A stretch of DNA of 47,896 nt, taken from contig JAAXGW010000014.1 in NCBI GenBank assembly GCA_012267385.1, forward strand, positions 1 to 47,896, written 5' to 3'. Shown here piece after piece: positions 16,930 through 25,627 of this stretch. Below the pieces are notes generated by a model. It worked only from the letters and a program-made list of their open reading frames with translations, did no database searches and had not been told where the DNA came from. A program made the position numbers and the translations under genes. Positions within the stretch are counted from its first letter, which is position 1; each line of letters begins with the position of its first letter. The stretch comes from OMG group bacterium (GTDB taxonomy: Bacteria > Pseudomonadota > Gammaproteobacteria > Pseudomonadales > Azotimanducaceae).

Positions 16930-18093
16930 TCATTCGCCTCGTAAAGCAGCGGTTATCGGCAACAATGCTGCCCGAATTGCTGGAAAAAAGCCGCCAATCA
17001 TACCAAGCCCTACGCTCACGACTAGACCAAGAGAAATCAAAATAGGGGAAACGTTGAAGTCAAACACTATCTGAGAAAAAGCTGTCGAATCTAGTGTAGA
17101 AACAGTGAAACCGTTGAACGCTAAATATGCGATCAGAGCGCCTAAGCAACCACCGAAAATAGCTAAGATTAGCGATTCGACGAGGACCGAAACAACGACA
17201 GGGCCTCCACCGAAACCTATCGCGCGGAGCGTCGCAATCTCATAAGTGCGTGATGCCACGGCCGTATACATCGTGTTTAATGCAGCAAAAACAGCGCCAA
17301 TGCTCATGATGATCCCAACAATCAAAGCGAATGTCTTAATGAGACCCGTATTGTCCTGTGAACTCTTTTCGAACCAGTCTTGTTCCGAATGAAGATCCAC
17401 TTGGAGACGAGGCTCATCTTTTATGTTCTCAGCTAGACCCTTGATCAAATTCGGGCTAGTTAACCGTAATCGAATTGAAGTGATTCCCCCTTCATATCGA
17501 AATGCAGACTGAACGTTTGACAGATCTCCCCAAATCTCTGATTCAACTGAGCCGCCACCTGCCTCAAAAGTACCGACGACCGTCCACGAAAACTCCCTCA
17601 ACTCCACGATGTCGCCTAAATTTAGTCCGACGAATTCCTCTTGAGCTTTAACTCCCACGATGATCTCATTCTTCCCCGGTTCAGTATGCCGTCCTTCAAT
17701 CAGTTTTAGCTCTGGTCGAATGGCGAATGAGTCCACTGACACACCTCTTACGACTACATTCGCCGCAATGTTAGTCGCTTTTTTCGGCATATCCGCAATA
17801 ACAAACAGTTCCGCTGCGGCAAGTTCGACTCCGGCTAGTGTAGAAATAATATTTGCTTCATCTAGGCTTAGATTACTAGAAAGTTCCGCTGTCGCACCAC
17901 CTCGAACTACGACCGCACGATCCGGATCAATGGAACTGGTAAATACGGAGGTTAGCCCAGTCGCCATCGATAGCAATGCAACTAAAACCGCAACAACTCC
18001 ACCGATTCCAATCACAACTACAAGAGACGAACTCCATCTTGAAGGGATGGTCAAGATGTTCATCCGAGTGACTGCAAAAATTTGACGTAACAC
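16930..18093 (-). CDS. ABC exporter permease, FtsX/MacB type (second permease)
   Basis: Inner-membrane subunit of 387 residues. A first helix (SSLVVVIGIGGVVAVLVALL) is at about 22-46, followed by a periplasmic MacB_PCD-like domain to about 255 and three helices in an FtsX domain. The typical coupling segment SRTYEIATLRAIGFGGGPVV precedes the last helices. It ends with PAIRAALLPITAALRGE, the usual C-terminus. It lies 33 bases after the other permease gene and probably forms a heterodimer with it, powered by the ATPase at 19272-19982. The arrangement adaptor, ATPase, permease, permease is common in proteobacterial exporters of unknown substrate. Confidence 0.88.
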   Translation of the reverse strand: MLRQIFAVTRMNILTIPSRWSSSLVVVIGIGGVVAVLVALLSMATGLTSVFTSSIDPDRAVVVRGGATAELSSNLSLDEANIISTLAGVELAAAELFVIADMPKKATNIAANVVVRGVSVDSFAIRPELKLIEGRHTEPGKNEIIVGVKAQEEFVGLNLGDIVELREFSWTVVGTFEAGGGSVESEIWGDLSNVQSAFRYEGGITSIRLRLTSPNLIKGLAENIKDEPRLQVDLHSEQDWFEKSSQDNTGLIKTFALIVGIIMSIGAVFAALNTMYTAVASRTYEIATLRAIGFGGGPVVVSVLVESLILAIFGGCLGALIAYLAFNGFTVSTLDSTAFSQIVFDFNVSPILISLGLVVSVGLGMIGGFFPAIRAALLPITAALRGE

Positions 18094-18126
18094 GATGGTC
18101 GGAATTCCTTTTCTATTAGTAAGTTG

Positions 18127-19275
18127 TTACTTTGTGTGCAAGGCGTTGACGATTACCAATCGATTTGCACTTATCGCAGGTACAAGACCGATTACTAGAC
18201 CCAAGCCAAGAGCGATACTTGTTCCCCAAATCAACGTTGGTCCTGTAACAGCCAGCACGAATCCAGTAGGGAGAAAGGGTCCGATACCATTAAGTGCAAG
18301 AGTTGCGATCCCAATACCAACCGCGGCACTAGTCGTACAAAACAATAAACTCTCAAAGAGCATGAATCCAGCTACTTTGTTGTTAGAAAATCCCAAAGTT
18401 TTTAAAACTGCTAAATCGGGAATCCGTTGTCGATAACTGTGAATCATCGTATTAGCGGTTAACAATAGCATCGTGAAAAATACCGCACCAATAATTCCAT
18501 TCATCATCAGACCAATGTCACCGATCTGAGACATCCAATTCTTCATCGCTTCCGATTCCGTCATTGTCTTGGTTGCATCGGCTGTGTTTTCAAATTTCGA
18601 ATCGATAATATGCGCAATTTCACTAGCCTTTTCTGGATCCTCTATGGTAAACGTATACCATCCAACATCAGATACTCCAGTCGCTTCTTTGAGATATTCA
18701 TAGTGAAACAAGAATGGCAAATAGTCTGCTTCGACCTCGTTTTCTGAGCTATAAGTTCCAACCAGATCGAACGTCCATGGTTCGCCGTTAATGTTTGGGA
18801 AAATTGAACTAGTCACAGGTACCTTTTGACCTACCTCTAAGTCATATCTTTCCATGATAGCTTCAGGTGCCACAGCAGCCGTCCTTAACTCTAGGAATGC
18901 GTCCAGATGTTCCGATGAGATCTGGTAGTTTTCGTGCACTTCAAAGTAAGTGGATGGGTCCACGGCAAACGTCATCGCACTATCATCTCCTTCTTTAAAT
19001 ACACCACCAAACCAAGACGCAAAAGTGATAGCCCGTACCCCTTCTACTGCCGCAATTTCTTCACCGTAGCGGTGCGGTAGAAGAAGAATGATGGCATACT
19101 TTGAGGCTGTCTGCATGTGCACATCACTTACACTAGCGAAGTCTCCGCTAAACAGCACCGCTACGGACCTGAGGAGAATAAAGAGCAAAAACGCTGTTGT
19201 TAGTGATAGCATGCTCAATGTAACCAACAGTTTTCGACGAAACATGCTCTTTATCAAAAAACCGAATGTAGTCAT
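18127..19275 (-). CDS. ABC exporter permease, FtsX type (first permease)
   Basis: Inner-membrane subunit of 382 residues. Helix 1 (LLVTLSMLSLTTAFLLFILL) is near 16-36, then comes a periplasmic domain, then an FtsX module: GLMMNGIIGAVFFTMLLLTA, the segment QRIPDLAVLKTLGFSNNKV, and two more helices. Its start overlaps the ATPase stop by 4 bases, implying translational coupling. It is likely the heterodimer partner of the permease at 16930-18093. The two share topology but little sequence outside the coupling segment. Confidence 0.87.
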   Translation of the reverse strand: MTTFGFLIKSMFRRKLLVTLSMLSLTTAFLLFILLRSVAVLFSGDFASVSDVHMQTASKYAIILLLPHRYGEEIAAVEGVRAITFASWFGGVFKEGDDSAMTFAVDPSTYFEVHENYQISSEHLDAFLELRTAAVAPEAIMERYDLEVGQKVPVTSSIFPNINGEPWTFDLVGTYSSENEVEADYLPFLFHYEYLKEATGVSDVGWYTFTIEDPEKASEIAHIIDSKFENTADATKTMTESEAMKNWMSQIGDIGLMMNGIIGAVFFTMLLLTANTMIHSYRQRIPDLAVLKTLGFSNNKVAGFMLFESLLFCTTSAAVGIGIATLALNGIGPFLPTGFVLAVTGPTLIWGTSIALGLGLVIGLVPAISANRLVIVNALHTK

Positions 19276-19982
19276 GTCTCAACCTCTGCCCCGACCTCAG
19301 ATTGCAATAAACTACTAACCAACTTGCCCTTGTCCAATAGCATTGTTCGTTTCGCGTATTCGGCCGCTTTTGGATCATGAGTCACCATGATGATGGTTTT
19401 ATCGTGTTCCTGATTCAATATTTGAAGCAACCGCAGTATTTCTGTGGCGGTTGATCGATCTAAATCACCAGTTGGTTCATCACATACAAGTATTTTCGGA
19501 TCTGCTACAATCGCTCGAGCGATGGCTACACGCTGTTGTTGCCCTCCAGACAAGCGAGCAGGTGTATGTCTCGCACGATCACTCAAGCCTACGATGTCTA
19601 GTGCAAGTGCAGCATTCTTCTTCCTTTGCTTGCGACTGAGTTTCGTCAGCAGTAGCGGAAGTTCTACGTTCTGTCTTGCACTGAATACGGGAAGTAGGTT
19701 GTAAAACTGAAATACGAACCCGATACTTTCCGATCGCCAACGCGCAAGTTTGCCTGATGAAAGACTATTCAAGACTACATCATTGACGGTGACTACTCCG
19801 CTAGTAGGACGATCCAAACCTCCGATAAGATTGAGCATGGTTGTCTTGCCGCTGCCGGACGGTCCCATCAGTGCAACAAATTCGCGGGAGTTAACTCTGA
19901 ACGAGATGTCATTGAGTACTTCGACGCGATCTCGACCCTTCTTGTAAGACTTCCACACACTCTCTAAATTGACCAACGCCAT
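19272..19982 (-). CDS. ABC exporter ATPase, LolD/MacB type
   Basis: Nucleotide-binding subunit of 236 residues. Walker A is GPSGSGKTT at 40-48, the Q-loop segment is VFQFYNLLPVFSARQNVELP, the signature is [16 protein letters not shown], Walker B is ILVCDEPTGDLDRS and the H-switch is MVTHD. It belongs to the same family as the ATPase at 5161-5871 but is clearly diverged, so the window holds two independent exporters. It is downstream of the adaptor gene by 16 bases and overlaps the first permease by 4. Confidence 0.93.
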   Translation of the reverse strand: MALVNLESVWKSYKKGRDRVEVLNDISFRVNSREFVALMGPSGSGKTTMLNLIGGLDRPTSGVVTVNDVVLNSLSSGKLARWRSESIGFVFQFYNLLPVFSARQNVELPLLLTKLSRKQRKKNAALALDIVGLSDRARHTPARLSGGQQQRVAIARAIVADPKILVCDEPTGDLDRSTATEILRLLQILNQEHDKTIIMVTHDPKAAEYAKRTMLLDKGKLVSSLLQSEVGAEVET

Positions 19983-19998
19983 TTAACTTTGCTCCAAA

Positions 19999-21288
19999 CT
20001 AATTTATGATCTTCACTTGCATGCCATTTTCAAACTTCGAGAAATCGAGTTCAGATAGGTTGCGCACCACTTTCGCCCCTCGCTCAAAGTTGTTGACCAA
20101 CCGAGTTAAACCTGCAGGAGTCCTAGTCAGGAATTCAACACTCTTACGTCGAATCGTGTCTCGTTCGATCAACCAAACGTAATGTTGTCCATCTTCAACC
20201 ACAACCGCGGTTGGCGGAACGTCCGCGCCCAAAGGTGATTCTTCGTTTGATACAAGAGTTGTACCTTCTTCATAAAAAGACACTTTGACAGCCATATCCG
20301 GTAATACTCTGGAATCACGTTCAAGAAACGCAATTCGGACTCGAACCGTCGATCTCGCGCGATCTGCGGTTGGAATGATAGCAATCACTTCGGCTGGTAG
20401 CTGAGTGTCAGGATAAGAAACCAAGGTAACAGTTGCTGGTTGCCCCGGAGACACTCGATTGATGTACTTTTCGTTAACGTCAACTTGAACTTCAATTGAA
20501 TCCATGTCAACGATAGTACAAATCCCTGTTCGGGTAAATCCTCCTCCCGCGGAAACAGGTGAAATCATCTCTCCTGGTTGTGCTGCTTTTGCAATCACGA
20601 CACCCTTAAACGGGGCACGAATGTTGGTGTCTTCGAGTTCTTGTTCTCGTAGAGTCACGTTTTTTTGAGCGACGTCAACACTTTTCTCAAGTCTCTGCTT
20701 TTGTGCCACGAAGCCATCAAGCCTTAACTGAGTTTGATCAACCTCATCTTGGCTGACCAAAGCGTCGACAACAAGTTTTTTTACTCGTTCAACATCTAGT
20801 TCAGATTGTTTGATTCTTACATCGATTTCGTCAATTGAGGCACGAATTTCTTCAACTTGGGCTCGCGCGAGCTCAAGATTGGTTTGCTGACGACTGTCAT
20901 CTAGAGTCGCTAACAATTCACTATTTTCAACTAGCATTCCTTCTTCAACATATACCGCAGCCACTCTCCCCGTAGTCTTCGAACTAACCGTAGTTTGTCG
21001 GCGTGCAACAACGTACCCGGTCCCTTCAAGAACGGTACTCTCCGAAGCCTGTGAGGTTGCGACTCGAACTACGACGGCTTCAACTTCCAAAACACCGCGG
21101 TCAGATAAAAAGAACCAATACCCAGCGAATAGTGAGGGACCACCGATGACCGCGATGATTAGAAACACAAGCCAAGGTCTTGAAGATTTTCCCTTCGCCG
21201 ACGACCTGTCGATACGAAGTCCTTGCACTTTCTGTTCAAGTTCGTTGTTCGCGTCGGTCATTCTTTGGGTAGTTCTATTAAATAGCAA
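19999..21288 (-). CDS. HlyD/RND-type periplasmic adaptor of the second exporter
   Basis: Membrane fusion protein of 429 residues with a cytoplasmic N-terminus and one helix at about 39-57 (WLVFLIIAVIGGPSLFAGYW). The two lipoyl halves are GRVAAVYVEEGMLVENSELL and IRAPFKGVVIAKAAQPGEMI. A coiled-coil hairpin lies between them (about 115-210), followed by the beta-barrel and an MP domain with TAVVVEDGQHYVWLIER. A second ATG at 21261 is an alternative start. The gene heads the exporter operon. Its start codon is only about 20 bases from the proposed edge of an IS5-family element, so its native promoter is probably displaced. Confidence 0.88.
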   Translation of the reverse strand: MLFNRTTQRMTDANNELEQKVQGLRIDRSSAKGKSSRPWLVFLIIAVIGGPSLFAGYWFFLSDRGVLEVEAVVVRVATSQASESTVLEGTGYVVARRQTTVSSKTTGRVAAVYVEEGMLVENSELLATLDDSRQQTNLELARAQVEEIRASIDEIDVRIKQSELDVERVKKLVVDALVSQDEVDQTQLRLDGFVAQKQRLEKSVDVAQKNVTLREQELEDTNIRAPFKGVVIAKAAQPGEMISPVSAGGGFTRTGICTIVDMDSIEVQVDVNEKYINRVSPGQPATVTLVSYPDTQLPAEVIAIIPTADRARSTVRVRIAFLERDSRVLPDMAVKVSFYEEGTTLVSNEESPLGADVPPTAVVVEDGQHYVWLIERDTIRRKSVEFLTRTPAGLTRLVNNFERGAKVVRNLSELDFSKFENGMQVKIIN

Positions 21289-21307
21289 TTTCAGTGAATT
21301 TTACTAG

Positions 21308-22556
21308 GTGAGTTAACAGAGTTGTAACCGGTTGCCGTTATACTATGTTGGCAATGAGAATTTCAAGGAAGAGATGATCGGATGAGTCGTACGATTGAGT
21401 CGCGAGAGACCGATGCATTTGCTGATGAGTTAGTGTCTCGGGCGTTGGTGAATTTGCCGGATGGTCCGTTGGAGAAGTTGGATCAGTTGATCGATTGGGA
21501 AGCGTTTCGAGAGCCGTTATTACGGGCTTGGCCGTGGGCTGCTGCAGATGCCCATCGGGGTCGGCCTTCTTGGGACGTATTGTTGATGTGGCAGTTGCTG
21601 ATCGTGGGTAAGCACTACGGTAATCTTTCCGATGAGAAATTGGAGGAGTTTGGCAAGGGCACGCTTCGGGTGATCCGTTTTGTGGGTACGCGCTTGGGTT
21701 TTGGGCCGGATGCCAAGACGATTCACAAGTACCGTTCGGCCTTAGCCGAATCGGGTGTCATGGACGAATTGTTTGCGGTGCTGACCGACCAGTTAGCCAC
21801 CCATGGCTATGAGTTGCAGGAAGGTGCGATGATTGATGGCAGTCTCGTACGGGTACCACAGCAACGGTTCACCAAAGACGAACAAGAGCAACTCGCGGCG
21901 GGCGAGGTTCCTGTTTGGCACCCGGCCAAGCAACGACAAAAGGACCTTGAGGCTCGTTGGACCAAGAAAGGCACGAAATCTTATTACGGCTATAAACGTC
22001 ATGCGCTGGTTTCGACCGCGCATCAATTAATTTACGAGAGTGCGGTGACCCCGGCTCATGTTCATGATATCCAGCGTGCGAAGACGGTGTTAGAAAAGGT
22101 TCCGAAGCACGGTGCGGTCTATGGTGATCGTGGCTATGATTCGGCGGCATTACGGGCGCATTTGAAACAGACGGGGCGAGAGCCCATGATTGCGTTTCGC
22201 GCCCCGCGTCGGGAACCCGAAGGGATAAAATTGCTGCGTCTTACGGCCAATAAAACGATCGCCAAAACGCGCGCTCGAGTCGAATATGTCTTTGGTACCA
22301 TCCAACATGACATGGGATGTGTGTGCCATCGTGGTATTGGGCTGGCGCGCGCACATTCGGAACTCGTCTTGGAACACCTGGTGTACCACCTGCGACGCTT
22401 GGTGTTTTTGAAGCGCGATTCGTCGTAAGGATGTCGGGACCGGATTCCGCCTCGAGCATACCAGAATGCCCAAAATAGCACAAAATCGAGAGGAACATCG
22501 CGTTTTTCTGCAGTTTTCGGCTTTGGAAATGCCATTTATTTACACAGGCGACGAAG
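21308..22556 (+). mobile_element. IS5-family insertion sequence
   Basis: Complete-looking element of about 1.25 kb with one transposase gene. The tetramer CTAG occurs at 21304-21307 and 22557-22560 and fits the YTAR-type target duplication of part of the IS5 family. The proposed ends are only weakly similar to each other: TGTAA followed five bases later by TGSC appears in both when read inward. The edges are therefore tentative, while the element itself is secure. It sits directly upstream of the second exporter operon. Confidence 0.65.
21382..22428 (+). CDS. IS5-family DDE transposase
   Basis: Transposase of 348 residues, apparently intact. The N-terminal region (RGRPSWDVLLMWQLLIVGKH) matches the IS5-family DUF772-like domain. 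Candidate catalytic residues are the Asp in MIDGSLVRVP, the Asp in VYGDRGYDSAA and the Glu in RARVEYVFGTIQ. The start has a plausible ribosome site (AAGGAAGAG, 8 bases upstream). No stops or frameshifts are visible, so the element could still be active. Confidence 0.92.
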   Translation: MSRTIESRETDAFADELVSRALVNLPDGPLEKLDQLIDWEAFREPLLRAWPWAAADAHRGRPSWDVLLMWQLLIVGKHYGNLSDEKLEEFGKGTLRVIRFVGTRLGFGPDAKTIHKYRSALAESGVMDELFAVLTDQLATHGYELQEGAMIDGSLVRVPQQRFTKDEQEQLAAGEVPVWHPAKQRQKDLEARWTKKGTKSYYGYKRHALVSTAHQLIYESAVTPAHVHDIQRAKTVLEKVPKHGAVYGDRGYDSAALRAHLKQTGREPMIAFRAPRREPEGIKLLRLTANKTIAKTRARVEYVFGTIQHDMGCVCHRGIGLARAHSELVLEHLVYHLRRLVFLKRDSS

Positions 22557-22560
22557 CTAG

Positions 22561-22849
22561 TCGATCTGACAGCTCAAATGGACGAAAATTTATGTTTAGT
22601 AGAGGTGCCCCTTTATAGAAGTGAAGAGTGAATCGTCCTGATTGAAACGAAATACCAAAAATGGAAGATTATTGGTCCGCCAAGATTGTTTCGGTTGCTA
22701 GAGACTCTTGAATAAATTATTGACAACGCGTTTATGCGTTGGTCAGGTGATAGATTTTGTCAGGAAATTATAGAGACTGTACAACGCAGAACTGTACATG
22801 AAATCAGAGACAACGGGGTCTGAGCACGTTTAGGGGGACAGGTTTTTAA
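22561..22849. other. Intergenic stretch without a recognisable gene
   Basis: This region holds no supported coding sequence. It is AT-rich with stops in all frames. The only notable item is the 17-base motif at 22815-22831 that recurs near the right end of the window, listed separately. Confidence 0.5.
22815..22831 (+). repeat. 17-base dispersed repeat, copy 1
   Basis: GGGGTCTGAGCACGTTT occurs here and again at 47631-47647 in the same orientation. Both copies are followed within a few bases by GGGACA or GGGGACA. From memory, similar GTGCTCAGACCCC-like motifs often lie near REP-associated (IS200-like) transposases. That association is recall, and no such gene is present here. Confidence 0.6.
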
Positions 22850-23023
22850 ACACATTTTGGTCATTGCACATCACCGTTCGAGGTCGATCATATCATTGCA
22901 CGGACGAAAGGTGGTACCGACCATTTGAACAATCTCCAACTATTCTGTGGCAGCTGCAACAAGATTAAAGGCGATCGAGGAATGGAGTACTTAGCCACGA
23001 AACTGCAACTATACAAGCACTGA
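22850..23023 (+). pseudogene. C-terminal fragment of an HNH endonuclease domain
   Basis: An open frame without a start codon encodes FEVDHIIARTKGGTDHLNNL followed by QLFCGSCNKIKGDRGMEYLA and ends TKLQLYKH. The VDHI, LNNLQLFC and CNKIKGDR blocks are the ββα-metal HNH core. The QLxCGxCN style is typical of HNH domains associated with DNA methylases. The upstream CxxC knuckle and the rest of the protein are missing, with a stop at 22847-22849, so this is a 5'-truncated remnant. No partner gene is nearby. Confidence 0.7.
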
Positions 23024-23038
23024 GCTTGAGAAGTCAGC

Positions 23039-23064
23039 AACTCCCACTCAGACCAGTGGGAGTT
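23039..23064. repeat. Perfect 10-bp stem hairpin
   Basis: AACTCCCACT and AGTGGGAGTT form a perfect stem around the loop CAGACC, 15 bases after the HNH fragment stop. No T-run follows, so it is not a standard terminator. The form CTCCCACT-loop-AGTGGGAG resembles subterminal hairpins of IS200/IS605 elements. No TnpA or TnpB gene is visible, so that origin is only a suggestion. Confidence 0.55.
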
Positions 23065-23128
23065 TACAAGGAGGTGATTGCAGAAAAAATACGAGAAAAT
23101 CTCGAATTTAATCCTTTAGATTAAATGG

Positions 23129-23166
23129 GGCGTGAAGATAAACCTTAGCAATAAGACCTTCACGCC
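23129..23166. repeat. 9-bp inverted repeat with 20-base loop
   Basis: GGCGTGAAG at 23129-23137 and CTTCACGCC at 23158-23166 are perfect reverse complements. The repeat lies about 210 bases outside the end of the IS1595 transposase frame. Its role is unknown. The stretch from here to 23377 contains no supported gene. Confidence 0.4.
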
Positions 23167-23377
23167 TCGAAAACTGGCCTACAACTATGCTGACTCACGA
23201 GTAGGTCTCTCCTTTGCTGACTCTTTTTTCGTTGGAGTATATTGTGCAACTTGTTTCAACATTTTGCGAAACTTCCTTATCCCTTTCGGGGTGGATTGCT
23301 TATCAGTTCTTTCCATTGTAATCTCGCTCCTGCACAAAGGGCACATAGAGCACCGATCCGATCCTTGACATGAACCT

Positions 23378-24216
23378 TCACGTACCCTCGTTCAATCGGA
23401 AACATATCTCGTTCAAATACCTTTTGAGGTGCTTGTTTGAGACATGGTGATGGACACCTGTTATGGTGCGTTTTAGGATAGCCCATACACTCTCTATCGA
23501 GTTGGTATGAACTTGACCTCGTACATACTCTTTTTGACTATGTTTGACACTATCATGCTTGTAATACAGCCCATCTAATTGTTGGTATGCTCTATGGTCG
23601 TAGGAGTAGATTGTCGAACCCACTTCAACGTGACTGTTAATCGTGCCAACGATGTTCTGTGCGTCTGCATTTGGAATAGGTCTAGCCATAACTTCACCTT
23701 CTCGCTCTCGCAGTCCTAGAACCGCTTGTTTACCGACTGACCACGCCCAGCATGGAGTTTCTTACTCTTGTGCTTATTCTCCTCTTTTCCACCAACATAA
23801 GCCTCGTCCGCTTCCACGATACCGCTCAAAATTTGTTGCTTATTCCCACAAGCTTCCTTCAAGCGTTGCAAAATGAACCAAGTAGTGTTTTGCGGACGAT
23901 CTAATTGCTTAGCGAGTTGGAGCGAGGATATACCCTTTCGAGCGACACTGATTTTGTACATGACCCATAGCCACTCAGTCATTGGAATACGCGAGGACTC
24001 TAACACCGTGCCCATTCTTGCGGAGAATTGTTTTTGGCACTCTCGGCACCGATAGTAGAATTTACGTGAGGGTACGTCTACAGTGTTTGTCGAATGGCAC
24101 TTAGGACAAAATCGCTTAGTCGACCATCGGTACGACTCGAAAAGACGAACAGCATTTTCCTCTGTCCCGACCCATTTGACAAACTCTAATTCGCTCATTG
24201 TTGTTTTATTGGTCAT
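23378..24216 (-). pseudogene. IS1595 (ISXO2-like) transposase, frameshifted
   Basis: Two minus-strand frames together make one ISXO2-type transposase. The N-terminal part (24216 to about 23740) has the zinc ribbon FCPKCHSTN and YYRCRECQKQFSARMGTVLE, then VEADEAYVGGKEENKHK with a catalytic Asp. The C-terminal part has ARPIPNADAQNIVGTINSHV, YSYDHRAYQQLD and HTNSIESVWAILKR with the later catalytic residues. The frame breaks at about 23736-23742: AGRGQS in one frame continues as VGKQAVLGLRE in the next, so one base is missing or added. A GAAGGA ribosome site (24224-24229) and a TATAAT hexamer (24246-24251) precede the start. Inverted repeats were not identified. Confidence 0.85.
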
Positions 24217-24470
24217 TACTAAATCCTTCGTAAACCTATATGTATATTATACACAAATTTTTACTTATCTTAATAATCCCAAAAAAATAGTAACGTTCTC
24301 ATGCGTCACTGTTCTCATTCTCTTTGGACTTTTTGGGTGTTCTAGGAAGTCTGAGCAATCTGAAAATATAGGTATAGATGATTGTATTACTCAAACCGAG
24401 TTAGACAAACTGAAGTTGCCAGATGTTAGTGGACGAAATAATATTAACCACTGAACATGAGGAGCAACGC

Positions 24471-24767
24471 ATGGGCAGGAAAACCTATCCCGAAGAGTAT
24501 CGGGAACAGATTGTGGCTTTCGCTCGCGCGGGTCGCAGTGTATCATCGTTAGCGCGCGAGTTTGAACCGTCGATTCAGACGATTCGGAAGTGGGTGGAGC
24601 GAGCGGACGGTAAGGATCGTTCTGCGGATGGCGTCTGGGCGAAAAAGTATCGGCGCTTGGAACGTGAGAATGCTCGGCTCAAAGAAGAGCGAGACATCTT
24701 CGCAAAGGCCACGGCCTGGTTCGCACCGGAGACCCAACCCACTGTGAAACGAGCTACCGATTCCTGA
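24471..24767 (+). CDS. IS3-family OrfA
   Basis: 98 residues with a helix-turn-helix (TYPEEYREQIVAFARAGRSV and LAREFEPSIQTIRKWVERAD) and a C-terminal leucine zipper-like region (KKYRRLERENARLKEERDIF). It binds the inverted repeats and is made either alone or as an OrfAB fusion through a -1 frameshift. I chose the ATG at 24471 because GAGGAG lies just upstream. OrfB is in the -1 frame relative to OrfA, as usual for IS3. Confidence 0.9.
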   Translation: MGRKTYPEEYREQIVAFARAGRSVSSLAREFEPSIQTIRKWVERADGKDRSADGVWAKKYRRLERENARLKEERDIFAKATAWFAPETQPTVKRATDS

Positions 24768-25627
24768 GTGCGCACCGGACTGAGTTCAGTATTACCGCCA
24801 GGTGTCGTGTTTTGCGAGTCTCCCGCAGTGGATATTACGCTTGGCTCCGTCGTCCTTCAAGAACTCGATGGCCACGTGCGGATGCGGATTGGGCACCTCA
24901 AATGTTGTCGATTTATGACGCGTCTCGAGGTGGGTACGGAGCGCCGCGTGTGCCAGCCGAGCTGCGCGCTCGCGGGATCGTTGCGAGCCGGCATCGTATT
25001 ACTCGGTTAATGTCTGAACAGGGTCTGCAAGGCGTGAGTCGGCGGCGCAGTAAGAGTATTACGAAACGTGCACCCGATGCGATTCCGTCGAAGGATTGAG
25101 TTCCGCGTCAGTTTTGTGCCACCAGTCCGAATGAGTTGTGGGTGGCCGATGCCACCTACGTTCCGACCGTGGAAGGCGTGTGGTACTTGGCGATGGTGTT
25201 GGAGGTGTTGGCCCGTCGGATCGTGGGTGGGTCCCTGGCTGCTCGACCAGACTCGGACCTCAGGGTTCGGGCTTGACCGATGGCGCTGACGCGACGACCA
25301 CCCACTCCGGTCGTGCTCCCTTCTGATCATGGCTCACAAGAGACTTCCCAGCACTTCTTGGAAGTCTGTCAGAGAGCGAACGTTCCGGTATCGATGGGAG
25401 CCGTGGGTGATTGTTATGACAACGCCATGGCGGAAAGCTTCTTCGCGACGTTGGAAACGGAACTAATCCACCAACAACCGCGACGGCGCTTTCCGGATCG
25501 TGAGCAAGCCCAAGCGAAGCTCTTTGATTACGTGGAGGGTTGTTACCATCCGCATCGACGACACTCGGCGTTGGGGCCCATCTCACCGGTCGAGTATGAA
25601 ACTCGTTTTAACCAGGAAATACGATAA
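24735..25627 (+). pseudogene. IS3-family OrfB (DDE transposase) with two in-frame stops
   Basis: One continuous frame encodes the OrfB order: SYRFLSAHRTEFSITARC and VSRSGYYAWLRRPSRTRW, then the HTH_21 segment (GYGAPRVPAELRARGIVASR), then the integrase core. The catalytic residues are visible: Asp in WVADATYVPT, Asp in LPSDHGSQETS and Glu in NAMAESFFATLE. TGA stops interrupt it at 25097-25099 (after IPSKD) and 25274-25276 (after DLRVRA) without a frame change. Elsewhere TGA ends genes normally and TGG encodes Trp, so these are inactivating mutations, not code variation. Confidence 0.85.

Noticed and set aside
22134-22535. 133-codon frame antisense to the IS5 transposase
   Set aside because: Shadow of the GC-rich transposase codons on the other strand. 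Its composition (many Arg, Pro and Ser) is typical of antisense frames.
23132-23368. 78-codon plus-strand frame next to the IS1595 remnant
   Set aside because: It begins inside an inverted repeat, has no ribosome site and matches no family.
24735-25627. TGA recoding (TGA read as Trp or Sec) in the IS3 OrfB
   Set aside because: TGA serves as a normal stop elsewhere in the window and TGG is used for Trp. No selenocysteine hairpin is evident, so simple inactivation is the better reading.
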